Below are positions 17,335 through 26,289 of a stretch of 64,000 nt of DNA, piece by piece. Below the pieces are notes generated by a model. The model was not told the DNA's origin. It did no database searches and worked only from the letters and a program-made list of their open reading frames with translations. Positions within the stretch are counted from its first letter, which is position 1, and each line of letters begins with the position of its first letter. The DNA is from JAUMBM01 sp964441755. Its GTDB lineage: Bacteria > Bacteroidota > Bacteroidia > Chitinophagales > Saprospiraceae. The translations under genes and the position numbers were made by a program. The DNA is taken from assembly GCA_964441755.1 (NCBI GenBank), contig CAYTVG010000001.1:434001-498000 (forward strand), read 5' to 3'.

Positions 17335-19161
17335 ATGCGGCATTACCTCGTTTTTCATTTAGTTATCACTGCCTGTATTCTCTTTGTACAGCCTGTCCGT
17401 GCACAGACGATTGTAGGTATCCTGCCGCAGAGTAAAAATGTTGTTTTGGAGGAGTTTGGGGGGATCAATTGCGTTTACTGTCCCGAAGGCCACACCATCT
17501 CAGCTTCATTGGCTGCCAATAACACTAATCGAATTGTATTACTTAACTATCACACGGGACCCTATGCTCAACCGGGTTCCGGAGAGCCTGATTTACGCTC
17601 GCCTTTTGGGGCTGAAATAAAACTGCAGACGGGCCTGACAGGTTATCCTGCAGCCACCATCAATCGGGGGATATTTCCGGGCATGGAACAAGGCAGTCAG
17701 GGGACAACAGCCTTGGGCAGAGAGCATTGGGCCCATGCGGCTCAAGAGGTGCTGGGGCAACCATCGCCTGTAAATATTGCTGCAACTGCAACGCTTGACG
17801 TTGCCAGTAGGGAGTTATCTTTATTTGTAGAGTACTATTACACGGATAATGCTTCACAGTTGTCCAACTGGCTGCATGTTGCAGTACTACAAAACCATAT
17901 ATTGGGACCACAACTGGGCGGAAATCAGGGTGATTACTACCCGCACCAGCAGGTAGTACGCGACTATCTGACAGGCCAATGGGGGGAGCTAATCACAAAC
18001 CCCGTTGCCGGGCAGTTAGGGAGTCGTTCTTTTACCATTGTGTTGCCCGAATTTTACCAAAACGTCGCTGTTGATCCCGCAAATATAGAACTGGCGATAT
18101 TCATATCTGAGACGCGGCAGCAAATTCTCAATGGTATTAGGGTCAGACCGCTTCTGGTATCTCCCTACCTGCTTGATGCACGGCTGTTGGCAGTCAAGAC
18201 AGAGCCTGTTATTTGCGGCGAGGAGGTATCTGCGGTAGTTAAAATCAGGAATGATGGTCAGCAGCCAATAGGCAACCTGTCTGTTACCTATGGTATTGAC
18301 GGGGGTGCCACGGATTCACTTAGTTGGCAGGGGAATTTACAACCATTTGAGATTGCCGAATTTGTACTCCCTTCCTTACCGATTGAGGCAGAGGGTAATC
18401 AGGGTTTATATGTCATTCTTGAAAATCCTAATGGACAAGCGGATAACAATCCGGTCAATAACCAGCGGACGAGCACATTCCGTACAGCGAGCATTTCTGC
18501 ACAACAGATGGTACGACTCGATCTCAGAACCGATGACTACGGGTATGAAACATATTGGGAAATTATAGATGATATCGGCACTGTGTGGGCGAGCGGGGGC
18601 AACGAGCTGGTAGGACAAAACGGAGGAGGTCTCAGGATAGCGGCATCGTCTAATCCGGGTGCTTACGGCAATAACCAGTTCATAAGTGAGGTTGTTTCGC
18701 TGCCTGCCGATGGTTGTTATGTGTTGCGCCTGCTGGATGATTTTGGGGATGGTATGTGCTGTGATTATGGGAACGGGTTTTTTCGACTGCGTCAGCAAGG
18801 AGGAGCCGTACTTATTTATGGCAATGCTTTTGGTTCGGAAGAAAAGCAACCTTTCAGGCTGCGTACGACTATCGTATCTGTAAATGAGCCTTTTGAGGCT
18901 GAAGCACAAGAACTTATGGTTTATCCTAATCCGCTTCGGTCGGGAGAGCTACTCATGCTGACGGCAATTCCGCAGTCATTGCTGCCTGTTCATTGGCAGT
19001 TGGTGAGTAGCTCGGGCAGGAGGGTTGCAGAAGGAAATTTGCATGATATACCTGCCTCTATACCGACATCATTACTTCCGCCCGGGTATTACTATCTGGG
19101 GATTAGCGGTGCACAGGGGAGTTTGGGGCACTACCCTGTGTGGATATTGCCAAATCGTTAG
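17335..19161 (+). CDS. Second Omp28-like CxxC protein, T9SS-type architecture
   Basis: 608 residues. The ATG at 17335 is chosen because a signal peptide begins there (LVFHLVITACILFVQPVRAQ), not at the upstream TTG 17299. A thioredoxin-like domain carries VLEEFGGINCVYC (CxxC), with LTGYPAATINRG further on as the cis-Pro-loop equivalent, as in the Omp28-like protein at 2173. A later domain contains DDFGDGMCCDYGNG, a Cys-rich GDG motif met in secreted proteins of this phylum. The C-terminus has VYPNPLRSGELLML and PPGYYYLGI, a T9SS sorting domain with a weaker end (no final Lys-rich strand). With the next gene it repeats the pair at 2.2-5.1 kb. Confidence 0.82.
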   Translation: MRHYLVFHLVITACILFVQPVRAQTIVGILPQSKNVVLEEFGGINCVYCPEGHTISASLAANNTNRIVLLNYHTGPYAQPGSGEPDLRSPFGAEIKLQTGLTGYPAATINRGIFPGMEQGSQGTTALGREHWAHAAQEVLGQPSPVNIAATATLDVASRELSLFVEYYYTDNASQLSNWLHVAVLQNHILGPQLGGNQGDYYPHQQVVRDYLTGQWGELITNPVAGQLGSRSFTIVLPEFYQNVAVDPANIELAIFISETRQQILNGIRVRPLLVSPYLLDARLLAVKTEPVICGEEVSAVVKIRNDGQQPIGNLSVTYGIDGGATDSLSWQGNLQPFEIAEFVLPSLPIEAEGNQGLYVILENPNGQADNNPVNNQRTSTFRTASISAQQMVRLDLRTDDYGYETYWEIIDDIGTVWASGGNELVGQNGGGLRIAASSNPGAYGNNQFISEVVSLPADGCYVLRLLDDFGDGMCCDYGNGFFRLRQQGGAVLIYGNAFGSEEKQPFRLRTTIVSVNEPFEAEAQELMVYPNPLRSGELLMLTAIPQSLLPVHWQLVSSSGRRVAEGNLHDIPASIPTSLLPPGYYYLGISGAQGSLGHYPVWILPNR

Positions 19162-19332
19162 AGAAATTGTAAATGTTAAGATGATAAGGTTTTATAAAAC
19201 AGTCTACAGAATAACTGTTTTTTTTGTTTGATTTGCAGTATTTATATGACCTATGAATCTCTTGCCCTGCGCTCAATCCTTTCCGAGGAGCCATAAAGGC
19301 ATTATTTGCAAAAATGTGAAAAGAGGAGGAGT

Positions 19333-20100
19333 ATGAAGCCAGCTGTACGGTTTGCCATTGTCCTGTTGTTACTTTTTCCATTGCATACAGCACTGGCACA
19401 GGCACCTTTGGCTTTGGAGCCGGCGGTCGTCCGAAAGCAGGTAACGGTTTCACCGGTGGGCACAGTGTATGAGGAAATGGGAAAGGTGAGTGTGCGTAAT
19501 ACTACCAACCGCCTGCTGCGTGTTCGTTGGGATAAGGTGATTGTACGTCTTCCGACGGGTTGGGAAGTTTATGTTTGTGATAACAATGCCAGCTACCCGC
19601 CACAGACAAATACCAATTACGATCCGCTGCGAGGTATCAATGCGCCCATGGTAATTGAGGCGGGAGGATCCGTTGATATATACGTCCATTTCCAATCTCC
19701 GGGTAAGGCTGGAGAAGCTACGGTGGAGTTGCCCTTACGACTAGTTGGAGGTGTGTCGGGAGAGATAGTTCAAAGGGCTGTTTTTCATATCAAAATTGAA
19801 GAACAGCCACAGGCATCTGCGCTTGTGTTACCTGCTGCTCGTCCTGCTGCGCCCACCGGCATCCGTATTTTCCCCAATCCTGTCGAGGACAGGTTTTATA
19901 TCAGCAACGCTCCCCCACTCGCGCGTGTAGATCTACACAATGCTATTGGCCGAAAAATTCGGTCATTTAATCGGCCGGACGTAAATTTGGGCTTGGATGT
20001 CAGTGACTTACCTGAGGGCGTTTACCTTGTAAGTCTTATTGATGAAAGAGGTAAGACACTAAAGACGCTGCGAATGGTCAGACGCGGGTTCAGACCCTGA
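19333..20100 (+). CDS. Small T9SS-exported protein, paralogue of the 4404 gene
   Basis: 255 residues from the ATG at 19333, which has purine-rich GAGGAGGA upstream; a TTG nine codons earlier is ignored. A signal peptide (IVLLLLFPLHTALAQA) is followed by a beta-rich domain with RVRWDKVIVRLPTGW and VCDNNASYPPQ, mirroring ARWRRTVVQMTDGW and ICDKN of the earlier small protein. The C-terminal T9SS sorting domain is IRIFPNPVEDRFYI, NAIGRKI and LPEGVYLVSL, ending in a basic tail. Like its paralogue it directly follows an Omp28-like gene. Function is unknown; co-conservation of the pair suggests the products act together outside the cell. Confidence 0.75.
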   Translation: MKPAVRFAIVLLLLFPLHTALAQAPLALEPAVVRKQVTVSPVGTVYEEMGKVSVRNTTNRLLRVRWDKVIVRLPTGWEVYVCDNNASYPPQTNTNYDPLRGINAPMVIEAGGSVDIYVHFQSPGKAGEATVELPLRLVGGVSGEIVQRAVFHIKIEEQPQASALVLPAARPAAPTGIRIFPNPVEDRFYISNAPPLARVDLHNAIGRKIRSFNRPDVNLGLDVSDLPEGVYLVSLIDERGKTLKTLRMVRRGFRP

Positions 20101-20174
20101 TAATAACCGGGCCTATGGTTGTCAGGCAACTGTAAACATCCAGACTATAGACCGACGGCATAGCCAATCAATAC

Positions 20175-21953
20175 ATGAAAACAAAGCGTGAAAGAGGAGG
20201 AGATAAGGCTGGAGCGCTTATCCGGGGCATATTGGTTAGCAGCCAATGGATGATCATAGGCTTGCTAGTTTTTGATTTGGGATTTAGTCGCAGTGGAGAG
20301 GTACGAGAGCTCATGGGACTGTGCTACTTGCTCTCGATGCCGCTATTGCTGCTAATGACACTTCTCCGGTTGTGGTTGATTGGTAAAAAAGACAACAAAG
20401 CTTTATTGCAGATTAGTGCTATTCTGCTGACCGTTTTGTTGCTGCTAAGCTTTGTAAGTGCTTTTCATTTTTCAGGTGGTTGGGATTTCATAGGCGTAAG
20501 GGCCTTGAGTATTCCCGGATTGCTGCTTTACTTATTCCTGCAGCTCCTGCCTTCTGTACGCAAATTGTACCATGCTTTTTACAATCCCGCTTTGCTGTTT
20601 ATAGCGAGTTTTGCCACAATCACGGTTTTCGGGGCCATTCTGCTCAAACTTCCGAAAGCAACTACAACCTCAATTTCGTGGGTAGACGCGTTTTTTACAG
20701 CCAGTAGCGCAGTGAGTGTGACGGGTTTAGCTGTGGTAGATACAGGAGCTGCATTCACGCGCTTTGGTCAATGGGTGATCCTGATTTTGATTCAGTTTGG
20801 CGGGCTGGGAGTGCTTACATTTACCAGCTTTTTTTCCTTTTTTTTCAAGGGAGGGAGTTCTTATCGGGAAGGGTTGTACGTCAAAGACTTTTTGAGTTCC
20901 GACAATTTATCGAATGTATTAAAATTAGCTGTCAAAATTGTCGTATTCACATTGGGTATTGAGCTATTGGGGATGTTTGGCATTTGGTGGTTTACTTCGG
21001 AGGTGCAAAAAGGAATGGTACTGAGTGATCAGCTGTTCTTTTCCTTTTTTCATGCTGTATCAGCTTTTTGTAATGCCGGCTTCTCATCACTTTCGGCAGG
21101 CCTTTACGATCCGGCTTATAGATTTTTATACGGATTCCATTGGATTGTTGCCAGCCTGCTGATATTGGGCGGGTTGGGCTTCAACATTGTTTTCAATTTT
21201 GTTGAGTACGTAAAGATCTTTTCGGGAAAAATCAGTCGATGGACACGTGCTGGTGGTCGTCTTGTCAAACCAGTACGGGTGATCACGCTGAATGCTTACT
21301 TGGTATTGGTTACAACAGCTATTCTGCTCGTGGGAGGTACCCTGTTGATGTACCTCTTTGAGAAAGACAATATATTAGCAGAACACAGTAGTTGGTGGGG
21401 GAAATTTACAACGGCCTTTTTTTGCGCAGCCAGTCCAAGGACGGCAGGATTCAATTCTTTTGACATGACAGCACTTTCGATGCCCAGCATTCTGCTGATG
21501 CTGTTGTTAATGTGGATAGGAGCCTCGCCCGCATCAACAGGCGGTGGTATCAAGACCAGCACTTTCGCCATTTCTATGCTCAATATTTTAGCAGTTGCCC
21601 GTGGGCGCAATTTTTTGGAAATAAAGAACAGAGAAATTGCAGATACGTCTGTCAAAAGAGCCTTTGCAATTATCAGCATCTCTTTGCTGATCATTGGTCT
21701 GGCGGTTTTTCTTGTCTCCTGGTTTGAACCAGGTAAAGAGCTTATGCCAATTGCCTTTGAGTGCTTTTCTGCTTATAGCACCGTAGGTCTTTCGCTTGGG
21801 CTCACGTCCCAGTTAAGCGATGCGAGCAAAATCACCATCATGCTGGTCATGTTTGTAGGGCGTATTGGTACACTCAACTTACTAATTGGCCTCATGCGAC
21901 AGCTCAATGGGCGTCATTATCAATATCCACAGGAGAATATTCTGATCAACTAG
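20175..21953 (+). CDS. TrkH/KtrB-type potassium transporter subunit
   Basis: 592 residues with four pore-loop repeats typical of the superfamily of K+ transporters. The selectivity-filter segments are SSAVSVTGLAV, SAFCNAGFSS, ASPRTAGFNS and SAYSTVGLSLG, each with the conserved Gly. GGGIKTST, between the third and fourth repeats, matches the gating-loop region. About 120 extra N-terminal residues form three additional hydrophobic segments, giving a longer protein than typical KtrB (~450). It passes K+ through the inner membrane under control of the RCK subunit encoded 17 bp downstream. Confidence 0.92.
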   Translation: MKTKRERGGDKAGALIRGILVSSQWMIIGLLVFDLGFSRSGEVRELMGLCYLLSMPLLLLMTLLRLWLIGKKDNKALLQISAILLTVLLLLSFVSAFHFSGGWDFIGVRALSIPGLLLYLFLQLLPSVRKLYHAFYNPALLFIASFATITVFGAILLKLPKATTTSISWVDAFFTASSAVSVTGLAVVDTGAAFTRFGQWVILILIQFGGLGVLTFTSFFSFFFKGGSSYREGLYVKDFLSSDNLSNVLKLAVKIVVFTLGIELLGMFGIWWFTSEVQKGMVLSDQLFFSFFHAVSAFCNAGFSSLSAGLYDPAYRFLYGFHWIVASLLILGGLGFNIVFNFVEYVKIFSGKISRWTRAGGRLVKPVRVITLNAYLVLVTTAILLVGGTLLMYLFEKDNILAEHSSWWGKFTTAFFCAASPRTAGFNSFDMTALSMPSILLMLLLMWIGASPASTGGGIKTSTFAISMLNILAVARGRNFLEIKNREIADTSVKRAFAIISISLLIIGLAVFLVSWFEPGKELMPIAFECFSAYSTVGLSLGLTSQLSDASKITIMLVMFVGRIGTLNLLIGLMRQLNGRHYQYPQENILIN

Positions 21954-21970
21954 CAAAATTTATCGCCGTC

Positions 21971-22657
21971 ATGAAAGTAATAATTTTTGGTCTCGGCAAC
22001 TTTGGTCATCCTTTGGCGATCAACTTGACAGAGACAGGCAATGAGGTGATTGGTATTGACCTGAAGATGGATAAGGTTGAGCGATTGCGCGATAAAATTG
22101 CGCATGTAGTATGTATGGATTCCACCAATGAACTTGCCTTCCAGGCATTGCCCATTAAAGAAACAGATCTGGCGATTGTGGCCATTGGGGAAAATGAAGG
22201 CGCTGCTATTATCACCACGGCTATCCTCAAAAAACTCAATGTTTCCAATATCATTAGTCGCTCATTGTCTCCAATCCACGATACCGTGTTGCAGGCCATG
22301 GGGGTAGATCAAATTGTTCATCCCGAACAGGAGGCTGCAGACAGGCTTACGCGCAAAATTAACTTTCGAAATGTCATTGATAATTTTAAAATAGATGACA
22401 GTTATTCGGTATCGGAAGTCAAAGTCTTGCCCGCATTCGTAGACAAACAGCTTTCCGAAATCCAGTTTCGATCTGCATACAACCTGAACATAGTCACCAT
22501 CATTCGAAATAAGGAGCGTACAGGACTGCTCGGGCGTAAAATTTATGTTCGGGAATCACTGGGAGTACCCAAGCCAGAAACGCAACTTCAGGCAGGGGAT
22601 ATTCTCGTTGTCTTTGGACAGGACAGGCACATCCGCACTTACTGTGAGCAGGAATAG
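21971..22657 (+). CDS. TrkA/KtrA-type RCK regulatory subunit
   Basis: 228 residues. RCK_N Rossmann domain with IIFGLGNFGHPLA at the N-terminus and the acidic end of the second strand in VIGIDLK, so it binds NAD(H) or ATP/ADP. A C-terminal RCK_C domain follows (~135-228). It forms a cytoplasmic ring that gates the TrkH/KtrB pore. The length matches KtrA (one RCK unit) rather than the double-unit TrkA of Proteobacteria. It is in an operon with the transporter. Confidence 0.92.
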   Translation: MKVIIFGLGNFGHPLAINLTETGNEVIGIDLKMDKVERLRDKIAHVVCMDSTNELAFQALPIKETDLAIVAIGENEGAAIITTAILKKLNVSNIISRSLSPIHDTVLQAMGVDQIVHPEQEAADRLTRKINFRNVIDNFKIDDSYSVSEVKVLPAFVDKQLSEIQFRSAYNLNIVTIIRNKERTGLLGRKIYVRESLGVPKPETQLQAGDILVVFGQDRHIRTYCEQE

Positions 22658-22728
22658 ATTGCGTTACCTGCAGTTTGCAGTTGTGTACACATCATGCCGG
22701 CAGCTGGCCGGTAGCATCAAATAGTCAG

Positions 22729-24174
22729 ATGATTATGTATCGTACAGAGGAGGTTGGGCCTAGCCGTATGGCCATCGTTGTTGTCTCATTGGTATTGTGG
22801 TCTGTGATTTTGCGGTTTTTCTCATTTTTTCCGGCTGTGATCAGCCACGACGAGTCAACTTATCTGGTGATTGCCCGCGGTCTGCTTGAAGGGAAAACCT
22901 ACTTTGTTGACCTTATCGACACCAAGCCCATAGGCATATTTGTACTGTATGCCGCTATGTTGTGGGCGGGAAAAACCATTTTCATGGTGCGGCTTTTTAC
23001 GGCTGCATGGATCGGCCTGACGGCTGTTGGTATTTATCATCTCATGTGGCGGGTGGGCAAAAATGAGCGTGCCGCCTGGGCGGCAGCCCTTATTTATCCG
23101 CTCATCACATCTATATTTACTTTCTATGGGGTTGTTCCCAATACGGAACTGTATTTCGTACTTTTTAGCGTATGGGCGCTTGTGCTTATTTGGGAAAAAA
23201 AGGCCAGTTGGCGCTACGCGCTGGCGGGCTTGCTGTTGGGGCTTGGTTTTTTGCTAAAATATGTGGTGTTTTTTGATGGGCTGGCTTTTGGCGCGTTCAC
23301 CCTTTGGATTGCCTGGCGTGAAGGTCAATGGCAGAAAGCAGTCCTGCGGCAGGTGCTGCCAATGGTGATTGGGGCAGCACTACCGTTTGCAGCGCTGGCG
23401 TATGGGTATGTGCAGGCTGGATTAGGGGACGTATTTTACTACTACACCTTCACGGTAATGGGAAAATATCCTGTTGATAAAGTGTGGTGGAAATCCGGAT
23501 TGTATGTGCTGGATTTTTTTGGCCGCTTTTTTCCCGTAACCCTTATGGCGCTCTGGGCTGTGCGCAAGCTGCAGCCAACAACCAAACAGCTTTTTAACCA
23601 TCTACTGCTGTGGTGGATGCTTTGCGGACTGATGGCCGTACTCTATACCGGCAAACTATTTGGGCACTATTTCATCCAGCTTATGCCTGCACTCTCCATG
23701 CTGGCAGCAGGCTTTTACTACCCGGACTGTCAACGGCCGGCATGGGCGGAGAGGCTGGGGATGCAGTTCTATCGCAATTTGCTGGTAGCCATTATGGTAC
23801 TCATGACTTTGCTGCAATATGCAACCTATTATGTCAAAAAGGATGAGGCTAGAGAGGTAGCAGCCTGGCTGACAACTCGATTGGATGAAGGCGACCGCCT
23901 GTACACAGGCGATTATCACCAGATTTTGTACCTGCTGCTCGATCAGCAAAGCCCGACACCTTACGTTCATCGGTCCTTGGTTTGGGATGAGCACCATCGC
24001 TACGCGCTGGGCATTTCAATTGAGGCAGAAACGACGCGGATCTTGTCAGCCAAGCCTAAGTATATCTTGCTGCAGCCTCATGCACCCCTCAATACACTCA
24101 AGGAGCGAATCCTGCAAGAATATCAACGCGTACATTTCTTCCCCTTTGGCGTAGAGGTTTATTTGCGCAGATAG
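22729..24174 (+). CDS. GT39/ArnT-like membrane glycosyltransferase
   Basis: 481 residues with about ten hydrophobic segments. The first periplasmic loop has HDESTYLVIARGLLEG, containing the acidic DE pair expected of PMT/ArnT-type transferases, followed by DLIDTKPIG. Such enzymes use a polyprenyl-phosphate sugar to modify lipids or proteins on the outer face of the inner membrane. The acceptor is unknown. The frame is open from a TTG at 22675, but the ATG at 22729 (or 22735) is more plausible. No other glycan gene is nearby. Confidence 0.78.
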   Translation: MIMYRTEEVGPSRMAIVVVSLVLWSVILRFFSFFPAVISHDESTYLVIARGLLEGKTYFVDLIDTKPIGIFVLYAAMLWAGKTIFMVRLFTAAWIGLTAVGIYHLMWRVGKNERAAWAAALIYPLITSIFTFYGVVPNTELYFVLFSVWALVLIWEKKASWRYALAGLLLGLGFLLKYVVFFDGLAFGAFTLWIAWREGQWQKAVLRQVLPMVIGAALPFAALAYGYVQAGLGDVFYYYTFTVMGKYPVDKVWWKSGLYVLDFFGRFFPVTLMALWAVRKLQPTTKQLFNHLLLWWMLCGLMAVLYTGKLFGHYFIQLMPALSMLAAGFYYPDCQRPAWAERLGMQFYRNLLVAIMVLMTLLQYATYYVKKDEAREVAAWLTTRLDEGDRLYTGDYHQILYLLLDQQSPTPYVHRSLVWDEHHRYALGISIEAETTRILSAKPKYILLQPHAPLNTLKERILQEYQRVHFFPFGVEVYLRR

Positions 24175-24216
24175 TCAAATGTAAAAAGCAATGCTCAGCA
24201 CAAGCTAACGAAAATA

Positions 24217-24248
24217 TTTGCGCAGCATCAGGAGAAAACGTATATTTG
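24217..24248 (+). promoter_or_regulatory. Consensus Bacteroidota promoter before the tRNA gene
   Basis: TTTG at 24217-24220, a spacer of exactly 20 nt, and TATATTTG at 24241-24248. This is a full match to TTTG-N(19-21)-TAnnTTTG. The mature tRNA begins 10 nt downstream. Confidence 0.8.
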
Positions 24249-24257
24249 CACCGCTTT

Positions 24258-24331
24258 GGGCCCATAGCTCAGTTGGTCAGAGCAGCGGACTCATAATCCG
24301 AAGGTCGTAGGTTCAAGCCCTACTGGGCCCA
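24258..24331 (+). tRNA. tRNA with CAU anticodon (Met elongator or Ile2)
   Basis: A full cloverleaf is readable: acceptor GGGCCCA with TGGGCCC plus discriminator A, D-arm GCTC/GAGC, anticodon loop CTCATAA with anticodon CAT, T-arm GTAGG-TTCAAGC-CCTAC. The CCA end is not encoded. The first anticodon-stem pair (27-43) is a G-A mismatch. CAU is used by elongator Met and by tRNA-Ile2, whose C34 is modified to lysidine; the sequence alone does not decide between them. It has its own promoter and is followed by a terminator. Confidence 0.92.
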
Positions 24332-24334
24332 CAT

Positions 24335-24373
24335 AAGGCGCGACTCGCTTCCAATAGCGGGTTGCGCCTTTTT
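24335..24373. terminator. Terminator shared by tRNA and convergent nadE
   Basis: AAGGCGC-GACTCGC pairs with GCGGGTTGCGCCTT through two wobble or mismatch positions and runs into TTTTT on the + strand. On the - strand the nadE stop lies 2 bp away. It may serve both directions. Confidence 0.75.
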
Positions 24374-24374
24374 A

Positions 24375-26015
24375 TTAAGACAAATACCGACCCACTATAG
24401 GCAATCTACGCCCCATGCCAAAGGCCTTATTGCTTACGCGCAGCACGGGAGCCGTTTGGTAGCGCTTAAATTCATTGGTATTGACCAGTCGCAGAATGCG
24501 GGCAATCAAAGCCGGGTCATAGCCCTGTGCAATGAGCGCCTTGGGACCTTGGCACTTCTCAATGTACTGAAAAAGGATCGGATCCAGGACATCGTATTCA
24601 GGAAGGCTGTCACTGTCCTTCTGATTGGGTCTGAGCTCTGCACTTGGCGGTTTTTCGAGCGTGGAAAGCGGGATGATCTCCGTCGTCCGGTTGAGGTAGC
24701 GCGCCAGCGCATAAACCTCCGTTTTGTACAAATCACCAATGACAGAGAGCCCGCCGCAAAGGTCGCCATAGAGAGTGCCATAGCCTACGGCCATTTCGCT
24801 CTTATTGCTTGTATTGAGCAGGATGTTGCCAAATTTATTGGAAAAAGCCATCAGCAGCATGCCGCGTATACGCGCCTGCAGATTTTCTTCTGCCAGCCCC
24901 TGCGGGAGACTGTGAAAAGGAGCCGCTAATGCCTGCTCATAGGTTTGGTAGAGGTTTTCTATGGGAATAATGTCGTATTGTATGCCCAGTCGCTGCGCCA
25001 GCAGCCGGGCATCGTTGACTGAGTGGTCGCTGCTGTGCTGCGACGGCATGAGAAGTACCCGCACATGCTGCGGGCCGAGTGCCTGCGCTGCCAGCACGGC
25101 TACTACGGCAGAGTCAATACCCCCCGACAGCCCCAGCACTGCCCTGCTAAGACCTAGCTTGCCAAAATAGTCGCGCAGCCCCATGAGTAATGCCTGATGA
25201 ATCAACGCGAGCTTTTCCTTAGGTTGCTCATTGCCGCGACCGTGGCCGCTCACAACATCGGCCAGGTCATAGGTGCGTACAACTTCCTCAAAATAGGGCA
25301 TTTCGTCGTATACCTCACCGTCAGGGCTAAGGACAACGGAGCCACCGTCAAAAATTATTTCTGTTTGAGCACCAACCTGGTTGGCGTAAAATAGCGGCAG
25401 TCGATAGCGCTCGACATTGGCCTTAAGCACCTTGAGCCGGTCTTCAGCGTGATCGTAAGCAAAAGGAGAAGCCGACAGGTTGAGTATAAGGTCGGGTTCC
25501 TGCTTGATGAGTTCATCCAGCGGAGAAATGGTGTACAGCGGATTTTCGTTGCCTACATTCCATAAATCTTCGCATATCGTAATTGCCAGCCGCTTGCCTT
25601 GGTACTCAACAATCTCCCAACTGCTGCCAGGCTCAAAATATCTGTATTCGTCAAAAATATCGTAGTTGGGGAGCAGTGTTTTGTGCTGCACAGCTTTGAC
25701 TTCACCATCGGCCATGAAAAAAGCTGCATTGTAGAGATCCTTTCCCTGCGGTTGTGGATTGCGGCAGGGAGAACCTGCCACAATAGCAATGCCGCTGGCA
25801 GCAAGGGCTAGCCGGTTTATGGCAGCTTCTGCCCTGTCAATGAAATCAGCAAAATCCAGGAAATCGCGTGGGGGGTATCCAACAGTGGTCAGCTCCGGAA
25901 AAAGAACCAAATCTGCTCCCTGTGATTTAGCTTCCTCCACTGCCTTGAGCGCACGCATAGTATTGCCTTCAAAATCACCTATGTGCGTGTTGAGCTGCGC
26001 AATTGCAATCTTCAT
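24375..26015 (-). CDS. nadE: Glutamine-dependent NAD+ synthetase
   Basis: 546 residues in two domains. The N-terminal nitrilase-like glutaminase has the Glu-Lys-Cys triad in LFPELTTVGYPPRD, HKTLLPNYDIFDEYRYF and ITICEDLWN. The C-terminal synthetase has the ATP pyrophosphatase loop GLSGGIDSAVVAV. It forms NAD+ from deamido-NAD+, ATP and glutamine-derived ammonia in the cytoplasm. nadC, the other NAD gene in the window, lies 14 kb away. It is a single gene, with ~270 AT-rich bp separating it from comM. Confidence 0.95.
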   Translation of the reverse strand: MKIAIAQLNTHIGDFEGNTMRALKAVEEAKSQGADLVLFPELTTVGYPPRDFLDFADFIDRAEAAINRLALAASGIAIVAGSPCRNPQPQGKDLYNAAFFMADGEVKAVQHKTLLPNYDIFDEYRYFEPGSSWEIVEYQGKRLAITICEDLWNVGNENPLYTISPLDELIKQEPDLILNLSASPFAYDHAEDRLKVLKANVERYRLPLFYANQVGAQTEIIFDGGSVVLSPDGEVYDEMPYFEEVVRTYDLADVVSGHGRGNEQPKEKLALIHQALLMGLRDYFGKLGLSRAVLGLSGGIDSAVVAVLAAQALGPQHVRVLLMPSQHSSDHSVNDARLLAQRLGIQYDIIPIENLYQTYEQALAAPFHSLPQGLAEENLQARIRGMLLMAFSNKFGNILLNTSNKSEMAVGYGTLYGDLCGGLSVIGDLYKTEVYALARYLNRTTEIIPLSTLEKPPSAELRPNQKDSDSLPEYDVLDPILFQYIEKCQGPKALIAQGYDPALIARILRLVNTNEFKRYQTAPVLRVSNKAFGMGRRLPIVGRYLS

Positions 26016-26289
26016 GCCGGAATATTTAGGAGCAAAGATAAGCTTTTCTGCTAATCCCCTCTAACAGGCTTCTTGTGCGCCCTTTTGTAGGATTCTGCGC
26101 TCCTGTCGGATGTTCAGTAATACAGGGCAAAGTAATGAAATATTATTTTAAATTGAAAAAAAATGAACCGTTTTGAAATATTTTGTATTGTTTTTTACTA
26201 ATTATAATAAATTTAATTTTTCAAAAAACAGACTAAGCGTTATCTTGTTGGTGTTTTGCTAGATGTTCTACGCGCTCAAAATAATAAAC

